Source: Diphasiastrum complanatum
Taxonomy: Eukaryota > Streptophyta > Lycopodiopsida > Lycopodiales > Lycopodiaceae
DNA: 64,000 nucleotides
Direction: 5' to 3'
Assembly: GCA_029204225.1 (NCBI GenBank)
Contig: CM055092.1
Coordinates: forward strand, 44,688,087 to 44,752,086
Shown here: one piece after another, positions 10,573 to 20,872 of the stretch
Layout: each line of letters opens with the position of its first letter
Position numbering within the stretch: the stretch's first letter is position 1
Made by a program: the position numbers and the translations under genes
The notes under the pieces: model-generated
The model's database searches: none
Seen by the model: only the letters and a program-made list of their open reading frames with translations
What the model was told of the DNA's origin: nothing

Positions 10573-12600
10573 ATGAGTACTTTTGAAATCTTTGTATGCC
10601 TACAATCAAATATGAGATGGGACAATTTGCAGCACGACATAGACATTACAAAGGTAAGGTACGCTATATCTACTTAGTTTGACTTATTGTAGTTTGAAGC
10701 ATTTACGAATTGTAGCTTTCAACAACGACAATGTTCCATTTGCATGTTGCACTTCCTATGGAATGCACTCCATTTATTAAGGAAAATTGGAAAGTTGTAC
10801 AGAATGCCGCTGCAATAGTTAGAGAATTGAGAATGAATAATCATACAAATAGAGATTTGTGGGTGGATGGATCAATTTATCCTATAGATCCAACTACCAA
10901 TTTGTGTCCAGATTTCAAGTGCGTAACTCATCTTCTCAGATTTGTATTAGAATGAAATAGCGAATTACTCTAATATTGTCAAAAGTTGCGCGATATTGGC
11001 ATGCATAGCATATCTTGTCTTAATTAGCAATTAAAATTTGCTAATCAACAATTGCAACGTGCAAATCAACAATTGCTTCATTATGTGCAACACACTAGTG
11101 CTGAAAACAATGCACTCAAGCATGTTATATCAGAGTTAAATGATATAGTCACTAGTCTTTGGGGCTCAAACCAAGATATGTTAGAATCTATGGAGAAGTT
11201 GCAATCCCACAGTTTAAAATCTGTTGCTGATATACAAGAAAAACAAAGGATTCGAGCATTTAAGTATGTTTTTTTATAAACTGTTTATTTGATTTGCATT
11301 TGATAATATGCATTATCAATTCATTAAACATAATTTTAGTTTTATATGTTTGTTACATATCATGTTTGGTGGCAAAGAACTATTTAACAGATCGTTCATG
11401 CATTGGAGAATCTTTAAGTCATGTTTTACAAAGAAAGTCAGCAAAGACAATGATGAAAAATGCTCGGTTTGAAAAAATTATAAAAAGAAATTGCAGAGAC
11501 TATTTTGAATAAGGTTCAAACTTACTTGGATGCAAATGTGATACAAGGTGCATGTGATAATTCTGGAATTAGCAGAGATGCTTATTCGACTTTTTTTTAA
11601 GAATAGTTAAAGAAGCCTTTTCTCAAGTGATGGTGAAGAAAATTTATCTTCCTTGTTCATATTGGGTAAGATTAGCAAAAAATTATTATAATGATGGAAT
11701 TTTCAAAGCAGTTGGCCAACCACTTCATATAACTCATTTATACAAATCAGATTGTGTTGAGCTCAATTACAACGATTGCAATAATATTTTTCTTGATATT
11801 GAAAACGTTCTAAAATATATTATTTGATTCTATAAACTAGATGAACATCAAGTCAGTGGAAAGATTATTATTGTAATGAAATTAGATGAATCCGAAATCA
11901 TCAAAGGTCAAAAGCTGGAACGAGTGAGTGTCACTTTGATAAACAAAATTTCAAATACCGATGATCAAACGTTTAGTGTTCAATTGGAAAGTCACATATG
12001 ATGGTTGACAGCAGTCCAGGTATACTTTTCGATTTTCAATTTTATTTTCAAGTATCGTTATTGACATTGAATACATTGCCTTTTTTTTATTAGCATGTCA
12101 TGCATTACTTGCTTCTCTACACGTCTTGAAAGAGGACCATAAAATACTTTCATGGATATTTTCACGTACAAATTATGGCGAGATTATAAAGAGACGTTTG
12201 GAGGGTGAAAAACTTACAATAAAAAACCATAGAAGTTTTCAAATTCAATGGCACCTTGCAGGCAATTTGAAAACATTGAAATGTATGTATAATGTCTCTC
12301 ATGGGGCAACATCAAAGCATCCATGTCTTTATTGCATGAGGGATTGCTACAATATGAATTTGGAACAACCAAAAACATTGTCCCAACACGAGAAGCACAA
12401 GATCCAAATATGAAAAGTGTGTTGCCAATTCCATTAAAGCATGTTCACATATGCACATTGCATGCGAGGTTCGTATTATTGAAAAACTTATATATCTGCA
12501 TATTATCCTTGCATGGAATACAAAATCCATGCTCAATCTATCACTCTCTCGGTCGATATCGATTCATCGCGCACACTGCTTTCTCCCGTGTTTGATTTAT
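10573..12600 (+). pseudogene. Captured intron-containing gene, copy A: coiled coil plus transposase-like region
   Basis: Exon 1 10573-10653 (27 codons) ends at GTAAGG; exon 2 starts at 10716 after TGTAG and runs through a Gln/Asn-rich, Leu-heptad coiled coil (11040-11263) to a GTATGT donor. A further GT-AG intron is 12020-12093, followed by a frame containing NYGEIIKRRLEGEKL, HLAGNLKTLKCMYNVSHGAT and SKHPCLYC. That part recalls the GDLK...PCxxC region of some cut-and-paste transposase-like proteins, here with Asn in place of the acidic residue. A stop (10953-10955), a shortened coiled coil and a 1-base loss near 12466 break the frame. The name of the source gene is unknown. Confidence 0.5.
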
Positions 12601-13160
12601 CTCCTCTACTCTCCTTAAATCATATGTTAATCAATTTCCATTCATATTGCTACATTTCACATTTGTCGCACAGCCTGCAAAAATATACGGAAAGTCGATG
12701 AAAATCTTCCTTTCTTGACATCAACTTGCCCGAAGTACCCAACGTCTTGGCTAGCTTGAAGTCTTCGACAAACGTTGAAGTTCAATGCTCAAATGGAGCT
12801 CTTGTAAAGAATCAGGATTGACTTCTCCGAAGTCCATGTCATCGACTTCCACGTCATCAATTTCTTCGACATCGACGTTTTCTCAAGGCAAGCCACACAC
12901 ACAAAGTCTCGACGTCCTTGGCAATCAACAAACTTTGATGTCAGAGCCTCCTCACGCTCACCTTCTCTATTGTGCAAAATGGAATTGACAATGACAGCAG
13001 TTGCCCACGATCTCCTACAGATAGCATAATGACTCCACGCTTTTCATCTACACGAATGTAAAAGTTGTATATAGATGATTGTAATCTACTATCATCAAGA
13101 GCAATTAAGATGCTATCAAGCATTAACGAGATAGACATTGTAGATGCTTTCATGCATAGA
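12600..13160. other. Unassigned part of the composite block, copy A
   Basis: Minus-strand frames of 60-70 codons (12789-12977, 12941-13153) also exist in copy B (25100-25596), where one is longer and they are shifted by indels. They have no motif I recognise. Part of the region is CTTC/TCGA-rich plus strand. Confidence 0.4.
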
Positions 13161-13440
13161 TTTTATCTTCAGATGGACTATCAGCAATAAGCTGATAGCT
13201 TTTACAGTTTGTAGTTAGTTTTGTCCGCAATTGTCTTGTATTCACTTGCATTATATGACATGTATTTCGTTACATTCAATATGAATAATCAACTATCTTG
13301 TTCTGCATTCAAACTCTTTGTCAGTGTTGCATGCTATAAACTTTTTGTCTGACTTTCTGATTGATTTGTCTTATTGTCTACTCTTTGCTACCGCAATCAC
13401 CGCACAGCTCTAATTTCATTGTTGTGTGTCAATCAGTATT

Positions 13441-16400
13441 AGTTGAAATATTTGCCATTTGATCTTCAATTTTACAAAACAAGGTCAATGACTCCATGAA
13501 GGATTTTCTCTCAAACAAAATGATAATGTATTTCGATGTGCTTGGTTCGTGCATGTAGAACTAGATTTTTGGCAAGGTGAATACAACTTTGATTGTCGCA
13601 AAATATAGTAGTCGCATCCACCTATGGTTGACCTAAATCCACAAGCAATCTTTGTAACCATACCACTTCTTGTGTAGCATTGCTATGTGCTCAATATAGC
13701 TTCCGTCGAGCACTCATCAATGCTACACAAGAAGCGGTATGGTTAGTCAATTTATGCAAGATCCTAGTCAAACACACTAGAAGTCTACTAAACATATTCT
13801 CAGATACATTCAGGGGACATTGAATTTTGGTTTGAAGTATGATCAGCTAGAAGTGCCAATGTTGGTAGGTTACGCAGATGCCGATTGGACTGGTATTGAT
13901 GACAAAAGATCTATCAGTGGTCATACATTCAGTTATGGAACAGCTGCAGTTTCATGGAGCAGCAAAAAGCAACACAATGAACACTATATCTGAATCTTGT
14001 CTTAGAATGTAAATATTAGGATCAGCATCACTCTTTACCATTTCCCTTCGCTTGAAGTGTTCATCAATGCAAGAGTACCACGCTCGTGGTGCTTGCTTCA
14101 ATCCATAAATAGCTTTGTTGAGCTTACAAACAAGATGCTCTCTCCCTGGCTCAACAAATCCTTGAGGTTGTACTAAGTACACCTCTTTAGCACTCCATTA
14201 AGAAAAGTAGATTTAACATCCATTTGTTGGATCTTCCAACCATAGAAAGTAGAATTACCAATGATAAAATGTATAGTTACCATCTTAGCTATGGGTGCGA
14301 AGGTTTTCTCAAAATCAATGCCTTCTTGCTGCTCAAATCCTCTCACAACCAACCTTGCTTTGTACTTTTTGAGTTGCCCATTCGCTCCATATTTGATCTT
14401 TTAAATCCATTTGCAAGTGATAGGTGTCTTACCATCAGTAGCTCAACCAAGTTCCACGTCCTATTTTTCGATATGGCTTCCATTTCTGTTTCCATAGCTA
14501 CATGCCACTCTTTGTGCTTCTTTGCTTCATCAAAAGTTTTTGGTTCTTCAGCCTTGAGCACAGAACCCATTAGGACTAGATTCATCTCTAATCTTGCAGG
14601 AGGTTTTCGATTTCTACTTGATCTTTTGAGCTCTCTCTGCTCGCTAGATTCAGGAGTATCTCCCTTTTTTGCATCATTTGTGACTGATAAGTACCATTCA
14701 GGTACTCTCTTGGGAACTTCAACATCAGGTTGCCTTTGTCTATTTGATCTTTCACATCAACATCCACTTCCTTCTTGACCTGTACTTTCGCTCCCTCATC
14801 AAAAGGTTTAATGATTACTTCGAATTGTTTACCTCGACCCATCTCGTCAAATGTAACATCCCTAGAAATCACAAGCTTCTGTGCATTCATATCATACATC
14901 TTGTATGCCTTGGCCTTCTCATCATATTCAAGGAAAATACTCCTAATAGCTTTTGCATCCAATTTTTTTTGTTTCTCATCAGGAATAGGAGCGTAAGCAT
15001 CACAACCAAATACTCTCAAATGAGAAATATTAGTTTCTTTCCAATAAAAGCTACATGAGGTGTCTTACCTTCCACAGATTTGGTAGGACACTGATTTAGG
15101 ATGTGTGTAGATGTGTTGCAAGCTTCTTGCTAGAAGGTGTTTGGCAATCCCTTGCTTTTGAACATCGCCCTAGCCATCTCAACAATGGATCTGTTCTTTT
15201 GTTCTGCAACTCTGTTTTGCTATGGTGACTAAGGTGTTGTATTTTGCCTCTTGATCTCTTGATCCTTGCAAAAATCAATAAATTCTGTCGAAAAGTACTC
15301 ACCACCTCCATCAGATCTCAAAGTCTTGATGCAACATCATCTTTGGTTTTCAACTAATGCCTTGAATTTTTTGAACTTAGCAAAAGCATCTGATTTCTTG
15401 CTTATGAAATAAATCCAAATGCATCTGCTATAATCATCAATGAAAGTTATAAATTAGTAGCAACCAGTAAGACATCTAGTCTGCATAGGTCCACATAGAT
15501 CACTGTGGACAAGATCTAGGATGCCATTGGGTCTCCTTGCTCTAATTTTGGGAAACCTCTCTGTGTGTTGTTTTCCCAAAATGCAACCTTCATAGTTGTT
15601 TTCCATTAAAAAAAATATCAGACAATCCAATAACTAGATTACCTCTTTTGAGAATCTGTAAACTTTGAGCACTAATATGACCAAATTGTTGATGCCAAAG
15701 ATCACTTCGACTATCAACAGTGCTTACCATAGCTTGAGCAAAAGATCTCACATTCAATTTGTAGAGTCGATTCCCGTTGACTCTAGATCTTGTCGCAATT
15801 ACTTTATAGTGATTCTTGATGTCTTGGGCAAGACATTTGTCACTGTCAAACTCAACCTTGAGTTGTTGATCAGCCACCGTCCCAACAGATAGTAGATTGT
15901 TAGCTAAGCCAGGTACATATTGCACATTGCTTATCCACTTTATCATCCCGTTGGCTAACTTCACTGGCACCACTTTAAATCCTTTAACAGATAACAATTG
16001 ACCATCAGCTTGTCCAACTTCATCTCCATTGTGGATCTCCTTGAATTCCAAAAACCACTCCTTCCTCAAAGTCATGTGCTTGGATGCTCCATATCGATGT
16101 ACAAGATATCCTTGGATTCATCACTTGTCATTAATGTTGTAATGAACAAGTTTGAACTCTCACCTGTATCATCTTCATATTGATCATCATCATATTGATG
16201 TTGATCAGCATAGTTGTTTTCATAATAATCATCATCAAATTGATGTTGATCAGCATAATTACCTGCTTTCATTTTTCTTTTCTTTGTGCTATCTCCTTTT
16301 GTCTCTTGAAGCATTCACACTCCCAATGGCCAAGTTTGTTGCAGTACCTACAATTTCCAGGTTTATTTTGCCTAGAATAGTCATGTCCTTGACCTTGACC

Positions 16401-16973
16401 TCCATTCCAATTGCCTTGATTCGGACTATCATTGACTTGCACATGAAATTGTTGAAATGATTTCTGGCTTGAGTTTCTCCCTCTCGATTCATACCTTCCA
16501 CGACCAAATCTTCTACCTCATCGTCTAACTGCAAGAGCTTGATCATAGACCCTGTTACGATGATTCAAGTTCTCTTGACATTGCTCTTCCTACAAAAGCA
16601 ATCCACCTAGTGCTTCATAGGTTGGAAGGTTCTCTCTTGTGGCTACACTCGTTACAAACATCTGATGTGAATCACTCAGACTATTCAATGTCAACTACAC
16701 AATCTCACAATCATGTACTCATTCTCCAATTGTTGCTAATTGGTCACAAATCTCTTTGATCTTCAGTAGGTGATCGACAATAGTTGCACCATCATCCATC
16801 CACAATGTATGCAACTTTGTTTTCAAAAATAGTATTCGAGATGTGTTTGTCATTTCAAACAATGTCTTTAATGTATCCCAAGCTTCTTTTGGCCCTTCTG
16901 AATCCGAAATGTAGGGAATAATTTCATCTCTAACTAATAAGTTGATGACATTCTGTGCTTTTTGTTTTCCGCA
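13441..16973 (-). mobile_element. Copia element 'B', degenerate, minus strand
   Basis: Reading right to left: gag tail (16973-16719), zinc knuckle CRYCNKLGHWECEC near 16320-16360, an Asp-rich linker and damaged protease region (16314-16072), post-protease and pre-integrase segment with LWHQQFGHIS (16075-15590), integrase with HSDLCGP and RSDGGGEY (15590-15100) broken by stops, integrase end MRVFGCDAYAPIPDEKQKKL (15019 on), reverse transcriptase with NKAIYGLKQAPRAWY (14182-13982), an inverted RNase H piece (13713-13978), and the RNase H end (13712-13441). No LTR of its own can be assigned. Frameshifts and stops are many; it is non-functional. Confidence 0.85.
13713..13980 (+). pseudogene. Inverted RNase H segment inside copia B
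   Basis: On the plus strand the frame reads STKHILRYIQGTLNFGLKY, then VGYADADWTGIDDKRS and AAVSWSSKKQ, the N-terminal half of copia RNase H. The rest of RNase H (CDNQSCIHLAKN) is on the minus strand at 13490-13712, and reverse transcriptase is on the minus strand from 13982. So about 250 bp are flipped in place. The left edge lies in an inverted repeat: ACCATACC(A/G)CTTCTTGTGTAG at about 13658-13677 and its reverse complement at about 13725-13745. Confidence 0.8.
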
Positions 16974-19667
16974 AATGATTAATCTAATAGTTACAAGCTT
17001 AGCTACAGGTGCAAATATTTCTTCATAATCCAATTTTTTTATTTGAAGAAATCCCTTAGCAACAAGCCTAGCTTTGTACTTACTAATAGATCCATCTTGA
17101 TTGTACTTAATTCTATAAATCCACTTACATGCAAGTGGTTTCTTTCCTCTTGGAATATTTACAAGATTCCAAGTATGATTCTCTTCTAATGCATCATACC
17201 CTACTTGCATTGCATCTCTCCAAACTTTAGATTTATATGCTTCTTCAAAAGATGATGGTTCTTTAAGCAATGTAGCTAAAAAAGAGTAAGATGTAGAGTC
17301 TTCCTTTTGCTTTCCCTTGTCCACATAGGTAAGCCTTGAGGGCTCAGCCTTGCTTCTTAATGATCTTCTCGGCCCCTTTTGACTCGGATCCAAACCTCCA
17401 TCCTTGGGTTTGTCATGATCCTCCTCGGGTTTGTCAAGATCCTCCTCGGATTTGTCAAGATCTTCAATGCACAATGGGTTAGATCCATTTGACAAGCTCT
17501 TAGCAAATTGTGACTCATCAAAAAGTACATCCTTGCTTACCTTTACTTTTTTGGATGTAGGATCATATATCCTATATCCCTTGCTATTTTTTCCATAGCC
17601 AACAAAGATTCCTTTGAAGGAGGTAGCATCTTCTTTCCTTCTAGTCTCCAAAGGAATGTGTACATAACAAGTACATCCAAAGATCTTAAAATCTTTTACA
17701 TTGGGTTTCTTATCAAACAAGGCTTGATAAGGTGAGATCCCATCTATAGCACTACTAGGAAGTCTATTACACAAATAATTAGCACATGTTATGGCTTCTC
17801 CCCAAAATGAGATGGGAATTGATGCATCAAGTCTCAAAGACTTTGCACACTCACATAGACTCCTATTTTTCCTCTTGGCCACCCCATTTTGTTGAGGGGT
17901 GTAGGAACAAATGTATTGTAGCTTAATACCATTGATCTCACAAAAGTCTTTCATTTTATTGGAGGTGTACTCTCCTCCATTATCACATCTTAGTGCTTTG
18001 ATAGAAGTACTAAGTTGTTTCTCTACTAGAGACTTGAACTTAATGAAAGCTTCATAAACAAGACTTTTCTTTGATAGTAACTCAATCCATGTGAATCTAG
18101 TACAATCATCTATAAAAGCTACATACATCAAGGCACCTCCATTACTGGCATGTGAAAAACTATGTACATCAGAATGTATGAGATCCAAGGGAGAGAGAGA
18201 TCTTGATGAAGATCTCTTGTAAGAAGCCTTGTGTGACTTTGCACACATCTTTCCACACTTCTTGAAAGCTCTTGGTAGGCCGAGAGCTAGTTCCTTGCTT
18301 GCCATTGACTCCATAGATTGAAGATTAGGATGGCCTAATCTCTTATGCCAAAGCTCCACTTGAGTTAGCTCCTCCCTAGCCAAGTTCACACTTTCACTTG
18401 CAACATTAGCATCCAACTTGAAAAGTCTACCTTGCTTAATGCCACTAGCTATGCACTTATCATTTTTCAAGATGGAACAAACTCCATTCTTGAAATGTAC
18501 ATCTAGTCCATTCTCCATTAATTGTCCTACACTAAGCAGGTTTCTTGAAATGGTAGGAGCATACAAAACATTATCTAGATCTATCCTTTTAGATGTGCCT
18601 AAGCAAAGAGGTATAGATCCTATGCCATCTATCTTGCATGCTTGATCACTAGCAGTGTATATTGACTTCTTAGAGTCATTACAAGATAGAAGAGTAGAAA
18701 AATAATGCTTGTTAAAGGACATGTGGGAACTTGCCCCACTATTTATCCACCATGTGTCTTGACTTAAAGTTGGTGTAGATGCAACCATTAAGGATGTGTT
18801 GAATCCATCATCTTCTTCTTCCTCTTGAGCAATGTTCCCTTGATATCCTTTGGCTTGTTGATTATTCTTCAAGTAGCATTCTGAGGCAAAGTGTCCTTTC
18901 TTTCCAGAAAAGAAACACGTTAGTTTTGCCCTGTTCTTCATTTTGCCTTTGGAGGTAGATCCTCCATTCTTCATCTCGGCCTCCTTGCCTTGATTTTTCT
19001 TGAATGGATTTTGCTTCTTCTTGCCTTTAGATGTAAAGTTAGCTTTCTCCTCTCCTCCATTAAGTGACATGCTATCCATTCTTGTCTTGAGGTGTAGAAG
19101 CCTACTCTCCTCGGCCACAAGAACATTGTGCAACTTTTCAATGGATGGAAGAGAGTCTTGAATGGCAAATGATTGGACTAAGTTGGTGAACTCATCACCT
19201 AGACCATTCAAGATGATTTGTACTAGTTCTTGATCTTCGTTCTTCTCTCCTATTGCACTTAACTCCTTGTTAAGAGATTTGATCCTAAGGACATACTCTT
19301 GTCCACTCTCTCCACTTCCTTTCATGCTTTGGAAAACTTGATTTCTTAGCATGAGGATTCTTGAAGTATTTTTGGATTCATAAATGCTCTTTAATGAATG
19401 CCAAGCCTCTTTGTATGAGGTACAAGAAGACACCTCTTTCAAGAGGTCATTGCATACATTTAACTTTATGCAATGTAGAGCTAATCTTGCTCTCTTCTTG
19501 TATTTGGCTTGTTCTTGGGGAGTTTGAGGCTCTTCCTCTACTCCTTGAACTATGTCATATAGATCATGGATCACTAGGAGTGATTCCATTCTCACTTTCC
19601 AAATGGAATAATTTGTGGAAGTGAGTCTCTCACTTGATTCCATCAAATATCCACCCATGGATGACAT
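16719..19667 (-). CDS. Chimeric copia gag-pol ORF, 982 codons
   Basis: The longest open frame in the window. Residues 1-200 are copia gag; the zinc knuckle is at 251-264, protease motif at 306-313, GAG pre-integrase with LWHKRLGHPNLQSM, integrase with HSDVHS and RCDNGGEY, then ACKWIYRIKYNQDGSISKYK at the start of reverse transcriptase. At residue 898/899 (about 16974) reverse transcriptase stops and an unrelated copia gag segment (KEAWDTLKTLF.., LLKIKEICDQLATIGE) continues in frame for 84 residues. Key residues are lost: the second knuckle Cys is Ser254, protease Asp is Asn309, and the integrase Glu of NGV(A/V)ERKNR is Lys. The reading frame is open, but the product should be inactive. RNase H is absent. 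Confidence 0.9.
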   Translation of the reverse strand: MSSMGGYLMESSERLTSTNYSIWKVRMESLLVIHDLYDIVQGVEEEPQTPQEQAKYKKRARLALHCIKLNVCNDLLKEVSSCTSYKEAWHSLKSIYESKNTSRILMLRNQVFQSMKGSGESGQEYVLRIKSLNKELSAIGEKNEDQELVQIILNGLGDEFTNLVQSFAIQDSLPSIEKLHNVLVAEESRLLHLKTRMDSMSLNGGEEKANFTSKGKKKQNPFKKNQGKEAEMKNGGSTSKGKMKNRAKLTCFFSGKKGHFASECYLKNNQQAKGYQGNIAQEEEEDDGFNTSLMVASTPTLSQDTWWINSGASSHMSFNKHYFSTLLSCNDSKKSIYTASDQACKIDGIGSIPLCLGTSKRIDLDNVLYAPTISRNLLSVGQLMENGLDVHFKNGVCSILKNDKCIASGIKQGRLFKLDANVASESVNLAREELTQVELWHKRLGHPNLQSMESMASKELALGLPRAFKKCGKMCAKSHKASYKRSSSRSLSPLDLIHSDVHSFSHASNGGALMYVAFIDDCTRFTWIELLSKKSLVYEAFIKFKSLVEKQLSTSIKALRCDNGGEYTSNKMKDFCEINGIKLQYICSYTPQQNGVAKRKNRSLCECAKSLRLDASIPISFWGEAITCANYLCNRLPSSAIDGISPYQALFDKKPNVKDFKIFGCTCYVHIPLETRRKEDATSFKGIFVGYGKNSKGYRIYDPTSKKVKVSKDVLFDESQFAKSLSNGSNPLCIEDLDKSEEDLDKPEEDHDKPKDGGLDPSQKGPRRSLRSKAEPSRLTYVDKGKQKEDSTSYSFLATLLKEPSSFEEAYKSKVWRDAMQVGYDALEENHTWNLVNIPRGKKPLACKWIYRIKYNQDGSISKYKARLVAKGFLQIKKLDYEEIFAPVAKLVTIRLIICGKQKAQNVINLLVRDEIIPYISDSEGPKEAWDTLKTLFEMTNTSRILFLKTKLHTLWMDDGATIVDHLLKIKEICDQLATIGE

Positions 19668-20375
19668 TTTAGAATGAATGCTTTTAAAAAATCACAAAGA
19701 TTTTTGAATTTTAAAAGATCTATGAAAAGGCCTAAAGCTTAATAGAATGCCTATTGGCTTGTCTCTATCAAACTAGCACACAAGCTTGAATGATACTCAA
19801 AGGTCCTACCAAAAATTCCTAGCTTTCACTCTCACAAAAAAAATTGTTTTACACTGTTCTTAGAGATTTCACATCAACTAAGGATCTGAACAAATCAGCC
19901 TCTAAGATCTGATCTTATACTCTAAAAAGAAATGCTTCAATGATCCAAAATACTATTTGGTCGTAGGCATTAGCTAGAATGAATCTAGATCAATACTATG
20001 CCTCAAAAAGCACCAAAAATGAACTAGTATTGTGATTTTGGGACCAACAAACACAAAGTAACTTGAATTGAAAGTTGTTGTACGATTTCACACGTGTGAA
20101 AAGTACATACACAGTCTCCAAGTCGTTTTGATCCAAATGATTACAAGCTATCACTCTAGAAGAACTCACCCTCACTAGTATTGGCCAAAAACAAATTTTG
20201 CCAATGATCTTTACAAGATTTATGATTCAATGATCACTCTCTTACTTAGCTCTGATACCATGATATATTTCACAATTTTTAGGACAATAATGATTGTACT
20301 TTACAGTCATAGAAAGTTATTGGTTGCTTAATCAATGAATCTATTAAGTTCTACACATTAGATCTTGATCTAGAT
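16974..20375 (-). mobile_element. Copia element 'A' (gag-pol, leader, primer site, partial 5' LTR), minus strand
   Basis: The 5' end is on the right. GCTCTGATACCA at 20249-20260 is the reverse complement of the TGGTATCAGAGC primer site. A TG at 20261 marks the inner end of the 5' LTR, which is cut off at 20375 where composite block copy B begins. A leader of about 580 bp separates the primer site from the gag start at 19667. The 3' part, from mid reverse transcriptase onward, is replaced by copia B. The protein is close in family to the copia D and G copies in this window. Confidence 0.85.
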
Positions 20376-20474
20376 TCTCGAAGGTGTTGGGAAGATGGTA
20401 GTTTGGTCGAAATGGCAATCAGAGGTCTCGTTTGAAAGTTATGTGTTTTAGTTCGGTTGAGAAATGACCTCATT

Positions 20475-20872
20475 GCCTCGGTCGAGATCTAATCGAATCC
20501 ATCGTCGAGATGCTAACGAGAGCAGTCGGTCGAGATCTTATGCAAGGGCGTCGGTCGAGATCTGACGCGAGGCCGTCGGTCAAGATTTCAACAAAATTCG
20601 TCGGTCAAGATTTCAACGAAACCCGTCGGTCGACATTTGATCGAAATCTGTCGGTTGAGATTTCAATGAAACCCGTCGGTTGAGATTTGATTGGAATCCG
20701 TCCGATCAAGATTTCAACGAAACCCGTCGGTCGAGATTTGATCGGAATTCGTCGATCGATATTTGTTCAAAATTCGTCGGTTGAGATTTCAACGAAACCC
20801 ATCGGTCGATATTTGATCGGAATCCGTCGGTCGAGATTTGATCGGAATCCGTCGGTCGAGATTTCAACGAGC
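20475..20872 (+). repeat. Minisatellite, same unit as 8190-8540, module copy B
   Basis: About 15 units of the GTCGGTCGAGAT(T/C)T type, again alternating GATCGGAAT and CAACGAAAC endings. Unit order and number differ from copy A although the flanks on both sides are nearly identical. Confidence 0.85.

Larger units (their letters stand above)
7783..13441 (+). mobile_element. Composite repeat block, copy A (LTR-like module + captured gene + LTR fragment)
   Basis: From about 8094 this block matches 20376-25880 almost base for base. Order: LTR-like module (7783-9982) with an internal minisatellite, a spacer, an intron-containing captured gene (10573-about 12600), an unassigned AT-rich part (12600-13150), and a segment (13160-13441) equal to the LTR that precedes the primer site at 25932. 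Copy A breaks off at about 13441, where the 3' end of a minus-strand copia begins. Several parts in the same order argue for duplication of one composite unit rather than independent insertions. Confidence 0.75.

Noticed and set aside
14224-14778. 184-codon plus-strand ORF
   Set aside because: It lies opposite the copia B integrase and reverse transcriptase frames and has no motif of its own.
13441-20375. Single intact copia spanning both minus-strand elements
   Set aside because: Two gag regions and two integrases are present, so there are two elements.
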